Source: Dipteris shenzhenensis (Eukaryota > Polypodiophyta > Polypodiopsida > Gleicheniales). Taken from it: 64,000 nucleotides of DNA. The stretch is from the NCBI GenBank assembly GCA_047967505.1, contig CM106540.1; one strand, 5' to 3'. A model generated the notes under the pieces. It had not been told where the DNA came from. It searched no databases and saw only the letters and a list, made by a program, of their open reading frames with translations. Both the position numbers and the translations under genes were made by a program. Of this stretch, positions 48,138 to 58,359 are shown piece by piece (positions within the stretch are counted from its first letter, which is position 1; each line of letters begins with the position of its first letter).

Positions 48138-49570
48138 AGTCTATTGTTGTCTTCTCCTAAATAGAAACCCAAACATAGCAAAGAAATAAGCCACCCAAGA
48201 GTTTTCTTGAAAATGTGATTTAGTGCAAAGATATAGGCAAATTGTTGAAATCGCATTTTTAAGCAAATAATCTTTTGCATACTTCAGCAACACACTCCAG
48301 CAGTATAGTCCTAAACTCTAGAATGCAAATTTTTGTTGCTAAGATGAATCCAAACATAACAAGAAATACTCCATGCAAACATTTGCTAGAAAACACGATT
48401 TGGAGGAAATATATAAAGAAAGTGCTAAAATTGCATTTTTGAGCACATTCCTTTGTAGCATAATCTAACCAATAAGTTTGATGCACCATCCTCCTAAACT
48501 CTAGAATGTAGATGAGATGTGCTCAATAGAAACAAATCATAAAGTGTCTTTGAGAGAAAGCTAGAGAATGGCCATTTTACCTTAACATGAAAAAACCAAT
48601 GATGGGTGATAGATTGCTTAACTGGGCTTGTGTCTCCTGATGACAGCTAGGTCTAGGTGATGTTCAGGATAGAGCTAGAGTTGGTGAGGTTGGAGCTGGA
48701 GCTAGGGAGGTTGGGGCTAGCACTACAGTGGGTGATGGAGCTAGTGAGGTTGGAGTTGGAGCTGCAATGGGACTCTGTCATGGAGGTGATGAGCTAGTGA
48801 GGTTAGAGCTGGAGCTGCAGTGGAACTCTATGATGGAGGTGGTGAGATGGTGAGGTTGGAGGTAAATGAAACTAGAGATAGAAATGAAAAGAGAGGGTAA
48901 CTCTACTTAGTGGCAGTTTGGTCTCGAAATTTGTGCAAGTAATGATTAGCAAATAAATACACGCATACCTAGAAGACTATTTCTTGCACGTGTGGCTGAC
49001 AAGATTGATGTGACATGCATTGATAACTGTGCCATCTCCTCTTATCTACACTTTTCTCCATCCCTCTAGCAATTTTGATCTTCTTTTCTTTTCTCTAACA
49101 CCACATCCTTATCTACATCTGGACAAACTCATCACTACCATCATCCCCCCCCATTATTGCACCTGTGGAAGAGCCACAGACAAGCCACCAGGGCTAGCCA
49201 TGGACAGAAAAAATCCAAGTATTCATATATCCCACTTTGGAATCTTCTATATTTGTGGGTAGTAGTGTTTTATTGATCTGTGATTATTTAGACCTCACTT
49301 TTCCTTAGATTCCAGCCCTTGCTCCATAGAGGATATGAATATTTTCTAGAAAACGTGATTTCACATCCTCTTTGCATAAAAACACCCCATATCATGTTTA
49401 TAAACAAAACATGCTATGTGTGCTATTATTTGGTAAAAAATATGATTTGGAGTGGTTTTCTTGAAAAAACTAGAATATCACATTTTTTAGCAAATGGGTG
49501 TGTAAGAGTCTATAGAATGCATAGAAAAAGACCAGTTTACAAAAAGTACTAACCTTATTAGTATGTAGAT
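48138..49570. repeat. Degenerate repeats upstream of the H3/Ulp1-like gene
   Basis: A segment of about 180 bp with aaacatagcaa, gaaaa(c/t)gtgatttag and ttgcatttttgagca occurs near 48170-48270 and 48345-48450, with weaker copies near 49340 and 49430. At 48650-48870 a roughly 55-bp minisatellite (gagctagtgaggttggagct...) repeats about four times. No gene. Confidence 0.6.
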
Positions 49571-49984
49571 TACAAGAGCTTGATGGGTGACAACTTGATT
49601 GTCAGCTTGATGGGTGAGCTAGAGCTATAGTGGGTCTGGGTCATGGATCTTAAGCTATAGTGGGTCAGTGTGATAGAGTTGATGAGGTTGTGGGTGACAA
49701 TTTACAGGTTGAGCTAGAGCTATAGTGGGTATGGGTGTTGGCTCTTTCCTACGGCTTCCATGGGAAGAGCAAGGTATTCTCAGTATGCAGGGTTTCGAGG
49801 CTTTTTGTCACCTATAAATATATCGAGGTTGTCGTTTGTAGTATACATGTAGCTTAGGACCTTGAGTCGTGTTTCGATGAGAGACGTAGGCTTAAGTGTG
49901 GCAAGCAAACATAGTGCATGCATGTGTAAAAGGAACGTGTATCATCATGATTGAGGTAATGAAGGCTTTCATCTTCATTGGGGG

Positions 49985-50215
49985 TTGCCGGGTTTAGAAG
50001 GAGTTTGAGGGTTAGGAGGAGGTTCCAGGGTTTAGAAGAGGTTCTAGCATTAGAAGGAGTTCTAAGGTTTAGGAGGTCCAAGGTTTAGAAGGAGGTTCCA
50101 AGGTTTAGAGAGACAATCCAGAGTTTAGAAGAGGTTCCAAAGTTTAGAAGGAGGTTCCAGAATTTAGAAGAGGTTCCAAGGTTTACAAGAGGTTCCAAGG
50201 TTTAGTGTAGAGTAC
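49985..50215 (+). repeat. Short minisatellite, gaggttccaaggtttag type
   Basis: About ten imperfect copies of a 17-24 bp unit (gaggttccaaggtttagaa and variants). Confidence 0.85.
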
Positions 50216-50284
50216 ATGGTGGAGAACTCATCTCCCTTGTAGATCATGGCGGTTAAGGGTTGAGGAACTAAGGGTTTTGGGGGA

Positions 50285-50500
50285 GCATAGGAGTAGGAGA
50301 GGACGAAGGTGTAAGAGCATGGGGGAAAGAAGAGAGAGGAGGGAGGAGGAGGAAAAGGACGAGGAGGACGAGGAGAAGGGAGGAGGAGGGAGGAGGAGGA
50401 GGAGGGAGGAGAGGAGGAGAAGGGAGGAGGAGGAGGGAAGAGGATAGTGAGATGATGGGTTGAAAGGTTGGAGGAAAGGGGAGGAGGAGTTGTAAGGTTA
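50285..50500 (+). repeat. (GGA)n purine-rich low-complexity stretch
   Basis: Degenerate gga/gag repeat; the Pro/Ser-rich minus-strand frame through it is compositional. Confidence 0.88.
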
Positions 50501-50694
50501 GGACATGCTTTTAGACGTGGAGTGCAAGGAAGCATGGACACTTGAGACAATTTCTTGTAATACCAAGGTAGAACTCAACATAATGCCCCAAAGAGTGTGG
50601 GCTTCATTCTATTATGGGGTATTTATACAAGTTGGAGAGCTTCTCTCTCTGCATGTAAGAATTGTAAGACATTCTCTCTCTACATGTAGAACTT

Positions 50695-50995
50695 ACATAT
50701 AGAAGTTGCATGTAGGAGTTGCATGTAGGAGTTGCATGTAGAACTCACATGTAGGAGTTACATGTAAGAGTTGCATGTAGAACTCGCATGTAGAAGTTGC
50801 ATGTAGGAGTTGCATGTAGAAATCGCATGTAGGAGTTGCACGTAGGAGTTGCATGTAGAACTCGCATGTAGGACTCGCATGTAGGAGTTGCATGTAGAAC
50901 TTGCATGTAGAACTCGCATGTAGGAGTTGCATGTAGAAGTTGCATGCAGGAGTTGCATGTAGGAATCGTATGTAGAACTTGCATGTAGAACATGC
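50695..50995 (+). repeat. 13-bp minisatellite, about 23 copies
   Basis: Units gcatgtaggagtt and gcatgtagaactc (13 bp) alternate irregularly. All three minus-strand frames are open through the array because neither unit contains a minus-strand stop, and three units (39 bp) give a 13-residue peptide repeat (such as HATPTCEFYMQLL). Confidence 0.95.
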
Positions 50996-50999
50996 AAGT

Positions 51000-51783
51000 T
51001 GGATTTCTAAGAGGGGTTATTTCTAGATTTATGCAAGTATAAGAGGAGCTTTGCCACTACTCTACACACACATTTTGTTCTACCTAAGTCCATGTTGGCA
51101 CAGAGATAACATACTCCTAGATCCATTTGATTACACCATACAATTTGTGGTTTGTAGTCATGAGGCTTGTCTCTTCTTAAGGAGGGGTAGACGGCTGTGA
51201 ATTATAGAGGGGATCTCGTTGCTGAGGTTGCAGACTCTACTGTCTAATCTTCTTGGAAAGAGGTTTGGTGGGGGTCTTGTTGTTGAGGCTGGCATTTCTT
51301 GCTATCATGTATACATGTTGGATGCAATTGCACCCGTATCATTGAGCTTGTAGTAAGTTTGTATACAAGTATGATATTTTGCATATAGGAGATGACTGTG
51401 ATGTTTGGTAAGGGGTCTCGTTGCTGAGGCTATAGAGTCTTTTGCCAATTTATCTTGAGTTTTGGCATAGCTTCTTGTCCTGCTTGTGAATTCATTGCAT
51501 GCTTTGAGAGTATGGAATGAAAGTGTGTGATACTATTATTAATGCAATTTATTATGTGCCTATGCAAAATCGTGTGAGTGCATGTGATGTGTCTAACTAT
51601 ATGTTTACTTGTGGGTTTTAATAGGGAAACTAAGACTCAATTATACTTAATACGAAATTGATTAGGTTTTCCTAAATGTGCAAAAACGTGCATATGCCAG
51701 TGAGTGTGCGTGTAACAATATAGTGCAAACTATATGTGCAAAAATATGCATATGCGAGTGAGTGCTTGTGATACAATCTAATC
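51000..51783. other. 3' flank of gypsy fragment, no gene
   Basis: Contains three ggtctcgttgctgaggct-like motifs (51209, 51273, 51414) and a two-copy 56-bp direct repeat (atgtgcaaaaa...gcatatgc, 51675 and 51730). On the minus strand this lies 3' of the integrase and could be LTR or 3'-UTR sequence of the retroelement, but LTR ends were not found. Confidence 0.4.
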
Positions 51784-53219
51784 CTAACTAAGGAAGACTT
51801 GGTTTCCCAAATCTTCGTTTTTGTGCATGTTGAAGAAGTAGCTCTTCAGTCGACTCCCGTTTATTGTTGTGTTGAATTGGACTCCATCCAATGTTTCTAG
51901 TAGCATAGCTCCAATGGGATTAAACTTTCTTACTCGGTAGGGTCCTTGACCTAGATACTGTAGTTTCCCCTTGTGTACTTTGGCATTGTATAACAAGACT
52001 AAGTCGCCTTCCTTGATGTCTTTAGCTTTAAGATTTTTGTCAAACCATGCCTTTCTTCTACGTTTTTCTGTTGTCATGGCATGGTAGGCGACTAGTCTTA
52101 TCTCTGTATGCTTCTCCAACTGATAGAGCCTTTCTTTCAAGGATTCATGGTCTCCCATGCGTTCTTGTACTACGATGCGTAGGCTTAGTATTACAAATTC
52201 TAGTGGGACCACAGCTTCAAGGCTGTACACCAATTGAAAACTGTGTTCCATGTATTGACCTTGAGTGTGGTTCTGTATGCCCATAAGGCTGCATTCAGTT
52301 TCTCTGCCCAATCAAAACACTATGGTTCTACTACCTTGGTGAGGATAATGCATATTATTTTGTTGGTGGATTTGGCCTGTCCATTCCCTTGGGGGTAGTA
52401 GGGTGTGCTTTTTCTATGGATTACCATGAAGCCAGACAAGAGTTCTTAGATTACCTCATTGACAAAATGTGTGTCTCTATCCGACATAATTTCACTAGGG
52501 CATCCGAATCGGGTGATTACATTTTCGTATAAGAATCTTGCTGTGCTTCCAGCATCTGCCTTTCTGACTGCTTTAGCTTCAGCCCATTTTGTAAAGTAAT
52601 TAGTGGCCACAATGATGTAGTGTGCCTGTGTTCCTTTTGCTACTGGATGGATGGGACCCACATAGTCAATCCCCCATTTTTCAAATGGTTTTTGTGCAAC
52701 AACTGTTATTAGGGGATTGAGGTCTCTATGTTGTGGTTTAGTAGTCCATTGGCATACATCATAGCCTTTTACATATTCATAGGCATCTGCCCACAATGTT
52801 GGCCCCACGAGTAGCCTGCAAGGAAATTTTCTTGCTATGGCTTCCCCTTGGAAGTTTCCTCCTGTAATGCCTTCATGGGTTTCACTCAAGATTGGCATGA
52901 TCTCATGAGGCATTACACATCTTCTTAATATCTAGTCCTTGCCCATCTTGTATAGTTGTCCTGCAATGAGTTGATAGGGTGCAGCCTTTAGAATCAATTT
53001 TCTAGCATCTACTACTTTCATTTCAGGGGGTGGTCTCTCGGTGGTCTTCCTGCCATTAAGTACCCAATGATATCTCCACACCACTCTGGAACAGAGTCTA
53101 TTTGAAATAGTGTGGCATTTGGTAAGTCATCTTCTACTCCAGTGGCTTCTTTTCCTGACTTGACACGAGACATGTGATCGGCAATGTACTGTTGGGCACC
53201 TTTGCGGACCACTATTTTG
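51784..53219 (-). pseudogene. Ty3/gypsy pol fragment: RNase H end and integrase
   Basis: Minus strand. KIVVRKGAQQYIADHMSRVK is the RNase H/linker end. After a stop come the integrase zinc domain (HEGITGGNFQG and YDVCQ), the core KWGIDYVGPIHP with the first Asp, YIIVATNYFTKWAEAKAV, and MSDRDTHFVNEV with the second Asp. Next is YYPQGNGQAKSTNK, where the third catalytic residue is Lys (52371-52373) in place of Glu. The C-terminal part reads FQLVYSLEAVVPLEF, GDLVLLYNAK, LGQGPYRV and GSRLKSYF. Integrase inserts retrotransposon cDNA into chromosomes; this one is inactive (third acid lost, stops, frameshift near 52311). Gag, protease and reverse transcriptase are missing; the upstream end is cut at the arm junction. 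Confidence 0.9.
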
Positions 53220-53654
53220 AAAGTGCCTACTATGGCATTGGCTTCATGAAAACAAGTAGACTTTAAACTTGCAGGCCATGCGTAACCAGGGTTGGCATCG
53301 CAAATCTCCTCACAGACTCTCCTCACAACTTGTTTCGAATCTTCCGCCGACTTGTAAGCATTCAACAACTCTTCTTTTCTCTCTTGGCTTTCCTCATCTT
53401 CACCATTTTTTTCAATATAGCTTCTAGCCACCGCCATATCCTGTATGAAAATTTAACTTGTTCGCATAAGAAGTACGTGATTAAAAGAAGCAAAAAAGAA
53501 AGCTAAGAATATTCACCTCTTTTGCTGAGTTCAAATCAAGCAGCCATGTGCGTAACATATCCTCCTCGAATGATTTTCCCTTCATTGGTCCATACAAAAG
53601 AGATCTAAGACAGAATTTAAGTTCAGTAAATGAAGTCGGGTAGTAAGTAGTCAT
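53018..53654 (-). CDS. Two-exon gene fused in frame to gypsy pol (right copy)
   Basis: Exon 1 is 53654-53517 (MTTYYPTSFTELKFCLRSLL; donor gtgaat) and exon 2 starts at 53440 (DMAVARSYIEKN). The protein matches the left copy to FHEANAIVGTF and then runs without a stop into KIVVRKGAQQYIADHMSR and on to RPPRDHPLK, the RNase H/linker of the gypsy fragment. The host-like part has no known domain; the charged EDEESQERKEELL helix suggests a coiled segment. The fusion could be transcribed as one message, but there is no evidence that it is. The junction is within a few bases of 53219. Confidence 0.5.
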
Positions 53655-54332
53655 TGTCTTCGAGGGAAAGTGGGAGAAGGAGAGTGAGGAGCAATAGCAA
53701 GGGATGCATACTGAGCTGCCCCTCCTTTAAGAGTGATAGAAAGTGAGGGAAGACGTAAAGTGAAAGATGAATACAAGTTAATCAAAAGGACTAGGATGTA
53801 AGAAATAAGAGAGTGTTTGTGGAAGGACTACGATGGAAGATTACAAGTGCACTAAGGCACGATGTGTTCGCTATGATAAGGATAAGGGTTGGAATAAAGT
53901 GAGAGAAGCATTGGAAATGCTCTACTTTAAGTGAGTGGAGACTGTCCAACTGAATAAAATTTTGCAGAGCATTGGGAATGCTGTACTTTAAGTGAGTGGA
54001 GCATTGGGAATTGATACTTTGCCATGAAATATATTACAAATATTACATCATCACATATTCATATCAAAATTCTCATCACAGAATGTTATATTTCCTAAAA
54101 ATCACATCATCACACATTCATATCATAAAATTGTGTGCATGAAATAAATATATAAATATCATGACTAAATGCCACTTAAGTAATAAGTCAGAAATTGGTG
54201 TATAATCAACAAAAACTACATCATGATTCATACATTGCAACAAATAAATGTCAACCATAATATTCATGGAGTAAACAACATCATGAGAATCTGCTCCTCA
54301 TGCATATATACAAACACAACATCATACATGCA
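53655..54332. other. Intergenic spacer (right copy)
   Basis: Inverted counterpart of 13275-14014, with the same tandem cattgggaatgct segments. No gene. Confidence 0.6.
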
Positions 54333-55690
54333 TCACAACTCTTCTGATGCTTCTAGTGGAGACTGTGGCAACTCTTCTAATGCTTCCAATGGAGGCTGTG
54401 GTGCTCCAGATGTACACTCAGTCTCTACTTCTTCTATAGTATGTAGTGCTTTCGGAGTAGACTCAGTATCCTCTTCCTTAAATGCAAGCGGAGGCTGTGG
54501 CAACTCTTCTGATGCTTCCAGTGGAGGCTGTGGTACTGTAGGTGTACACTGGTTCTCTACTTCTTCTGTAGTGTGCAGTGCTTTCACAGTAGACTCAGTC
54601 TCCTCTTCCTTAAATGCAAGCTCTGATATTGCTTCAGTTGCACGTTGTATTCTAATGGCTGCAATTAGGTCTCGAATGATTTCAGCCCTAAACAATTGTA
54701 TATCCTCCTCTGAATATTTGAGCTCCAAAGAGTCTTCCGATGAGATCTGTGGCTTAAGTGAGAAAATTTCTTTGAAAATCAACATGCAGTTGTAGGCAAC
54801 TCTCCACCCACAACTATGCCCATCTTCCTACTCTACTACTAAATGCTTTTGGAAGTCTATCGAGTCTTTGTACTCTCCTGTTTCTCTGATAGCAGATACC
54901 AACTTCTCAATCAACCTGCTCATCATGACATATTTAAAAAACTTAGTGTGTCTATTACATAAGGTACATAATATAGAAGTAACAACAGATTAATAGAATA
55001 CTTACATTTGCACTGAGCCATGAAAGCCTGCAATCGAGTTAACAAACCAACAATAGTTATCTTCAAGGTCCCAAACCACCAGACTCCAATGTTCCCTACA
55101 TGAATAATTAAGAACCATTATTATTTAACACAATGTTTCCAGTATAAGATGAAAATAAGTTGCCATGATACTTACATCTCGTGATATGCCATAAATAGGA
55201 CTCGCATGCCATGTAAATGTAAAGGCTGTAACCATTTACAAACATCGGCTATTGTCTTTCTGCTATCGCTAAGTATAGGAGAAAGGAGGGAATCCAACAT
55301 ATACACACGGTTTTGTACAGCTCTACCAAATCGTGAGATAACTATACTACACCAACAAATAAATGAATATTAGCTTATTAGATTTAATCAAAATATTGAA
55401 TTATCAAGCAGAGAAAAAGTTTGTATCAAACCTGAGAATGGCCATCATAACGTTGATATTGACCTCATTTGAAGCTCTAGAGAGGATTGAAATCTCCTCT
55501 CCCCCAAATTCAAGATACTGAGGTCTATGTTGAATCATAACCCTAACATTAAAAGAGCTTCCCAATTCTTCCAATGAAGCCATGTTTATAGAGTTGAGGT
55601 CTTCTATCCCCTTTGACTCTTTGATGGCATTCATCTCGCACTCCTCTGAGCCATTATCTATTTGCCTTGTGGGAGGGTCCATAATGTCAC
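54333..55690 (-). pseudogene. Ulp1/C48 peptidase-like module 3 and repeat tail (right copy)
   Basis: Linker, YMLDS-type exon, EHWSL(V)VWDLEDNYCWFVNS exon and EDGHSCGWRVAYNCMLIFKE (Cys codon complement 54810-54812). The oxyanion Gln is TAG here (54828-54830), CAG in the left arm. The tail (54333-54785) contains two copies of a segment of about 44 residues, LAFKEE(E/D)TEST...KALHT...EVE...C...PQPPLEA, and ends LEASEEL. The linker is in the same open frame (55404-55991) as the Cys exon of module 2, direct evidence that the modules belong to one polypeptide. Confidence 0.8.
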
Positions 55691-56700
55691 CCTTAATGAT
55701 TGCTTGAATGGTACATGTTATAAATGCATAGAGATGCAAATCCATATATGTTGACAGTGTGGTGTCATTTTGTATCTCAAAAATTTGACCAAGTACCAAA
55801 AAGAAATTGTAGCCCACCCTCCATCCACAATTATAGATGTGGCTATTCTCTTGATGTGATACCTGACATGTTATATAATCTATTTGTTGTGCCAAGTCAC
55901 ATTGCCGCATTACTGTGTCGATAGCACCTACTAACTTTTGAGCTGATTTGCACATCAAAACATATAACAGCAGTGAATATGTGCATTGCATATCAATCTA
56001 CATGTCAAGAAGTGACAACAAGTGTAGTCTATACTTACTCTAAAACAGTGCCATGGACGGATGTCATTGAGTTGGCAAAGAAGCACTTCTTCGCAAGGAT
56101 GTCCACGACTACCAGACTCCAATGTGAGCTGCATTATCAATAAAGAATAATTACTGTGTTTGAGACAATTCTAGCAATGCAATAGAAAAAACAAGTAGGG
56201 TTTGATGCTTACTTCTCATAATATGCTGTAAAAATAACTCGTGCGTCATTCATAGGAACATGCTTCAACCACTTGCAAACATCCTCTATGGTTTCTTCTT
56301 TGTTGCTAAGCACTTCGAAATACGAGGATCGAGCATATATGAAACTCTTTGTATATTTTGTGGAAAATTTGCTATAACATTACTATATTTAAAAAAAAGT
56401 ATTAGCTTCTTGGGTTTAATCAAAATAAGCAAAGTATAAAGCCAAGGAAAAGGCTGCATTAAACCTGAGGATGGTTGTAATGACTTTGACGTTAACCTCT
56501 TTCTTAGGATTCAAGAGGATTGAAATCTCTTCTTCACCAAATTCAAAAAAATGAGGTTGTTTTCGAATTAACAACATAGCAGTGAATGAACTTCCAATCT
56601 GCTCCAATAGATTCATATTTTCATGACTCATCTTATTGAGAGAGTAGTCTACATCGTATTCTTCTTCACTTGCTATGTCTTCTACATCCTCCTTCTGCTA
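55691..56700 (-). pseudogene. Ulp1/C48 peptidase-like module 2 (right copy)
   Basis: Intact-looking His exon SHWSLVVVDILAKKCFFANS (near 56050-56140), then SAQKLVGAIDTVMRQCDLAQ and QENSHIYNCGWRVGYNFFLV. The Trp that is a stop in the left copy is present. The earlier IGSSFTAMLLIRKQPHFFEF linker is at 56416-56631. The region-wide pattern of introns matches the left arm. Confidence 0.75.
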
Positions 56701-57080
56701 TAAAAATATAAAAAAGTTATGCGATATACACATCTCAAATAAAGGCTTAAACAAGCAGATAAGGTTTCATACATGCTTTCATTAGAGTGAGTCTCTCCTC
56801 CGCTTGGAGCAAAAATTTAAAAAGTAAGGTTTCATACATGCTTTCATTAGAGTGAGTCTCTCCTCCTCTTGGAGGAAAAATTTAAAAAGTTATGAGATTT
56901 ACACATCCCAAATAAAAATAAAGGTTTAAATAATCATAGAAGTATAAAGATAGCATGCTTTCATTAGACTCAGTCTCTTCTCCTCTTGGACAAAAATATA
57001 AAAAAGTTATGAGATTTACACATCCCAATTAAAGGCTTGAACAAGCATACAAGTATAAAGATAAGGTTTTATACATGCTG
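56701..57080 (-). repeat. Intronic tandem repeat (right copy)
   Basis: Counterpart of 10656-11075: repeated ctttcattagagtgagtctc, tcctc(c/t)(g/t)cttggag and agttatgagatttacacatc segments. Confidence 0.6.
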
Positions 57081-58260
57081 CAATGTAGTCATATTTTCAG
57101 GTTGTTTCCCAATGGTAGTAATTAGATGCTGAATACTCTCAACCTAAAATGCTAGCAGATCGGCTTCTGTATATGATTCCATTTTGACTGGTAACTCCAA
57201 ATCAAAAATCTCTCTAAGAAACAACATGCAGTTGTAGGCAATTCTCCACCCACAGCTGTGCCCATCTTTTTGCTCCACTGGCAGACGTCTTTTGAATTCT
57301 ACTTGATCTTGTTGCTCTGTGATTGTTCTGATAGCAGATACTAGCCGATATGTAGCACTGTCCATCATGACATATTAAATATATTAATATGTCATGATCA
57401 TAAGATACAAAATAGGAAAGTATCAAAAATATTAAGAGAATAATTACCTTGGGGAGTTGGCATGTTAGCCTTCCATTGAATTCACAAACCACAAACAGTT
57501 GAGTTCAAGGTCCCAGATGATCAGACTCCAATGTGAGCTACACGACCAGAATAAAAATGATTATTGTTTTACACAATCTTGCCAAAGAAATAGTAAAAAT
57601 AAGGTTAGAGTTGATACTTACGCCTCATGATAAGGCATTAAGATGACTCGCACCCCATCTAAATTCAAAGGGCTTAACCAAGTACAAACATCTTCTATAG
57701 TCTTTTGAGGAGAGCTAAGAATAGAAGAAAGGAGAGCATCGACCATGTAGACACGATGCTGCACTACACTAGGAAGCTGAGAAATAACTACACTGCACCA
57801 AGAAATAAACAAATGTTAGCTCATAGAATTGATTTGCATTCTGCATTAGGAAACTGATATACTACACTGTGAATAAATAAACAAATGTTAGCTCATTGAA
57901 GTAGCAACAAATAAACAAACATTACCTGAGAATGGCCAAGATAACATTGTCATTAACCTCTTTTAAAGGATTGGAGAGGATTGAAACCTCCTCTCTACCA
58001 AAGCTCAAATACTGAGGTTCTCGTTTCAAAATGATCCTAACTTCAAATGAGCTCTCCATTTTATCCAATGCAGTTAAATTTGCAGAATGGGTCTCTATCA
58101 TAGCTTGTATTCTATGTTTGGGGTCATTCTGCTTTTCCATGGTGTCTTTAAAGCTCTTGTGCTCATGGGATTCTTCAATCAAATTTAGAGGTGGTTGCAT
58201 TGTTGAAGTAGAAGGGAGTGCCTCCGTATTGACTTCATCCATTTCTTTCTCCCTCTATTT
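57081..58260 (-). pseudogene. Ulp1/C48 peptidase-like module 1 (right copy)
   Basis: Linker 57922-58242 (EVRIILKREPQYLSFGREEV), YMVDALLSS exon 57618-57812 ending RVILMPYHEA, SHWSLIIWDLELNCLWFVNS exon near 57460-57540 and VEQKDGHSCGWRIAYNCMLF at 57144-57368 with Q-K-D-G-H-S-C. This is the cleanest module of the window: His, Asn, Gln and Cys are all present. It would have protease-like geometry if expressed. Confidence 0.82.
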
Positions 58261-58359
58261 CCTGTAAACAAATATGAGAGATTAGATTCATTATCTTTAA
58301 ATTTAAATCTTATTTAAAAAATTGTATTTAGTTGAGAAATAGAGAGTTCATACTGCTAA

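Noticed and set aside
50695-50995. Possible CRISPR array
   Set aside because: 13-bp units are contiguous without unique spacers; same for the 60-bp minisatellite at 38841. The genome is eukaryotic.
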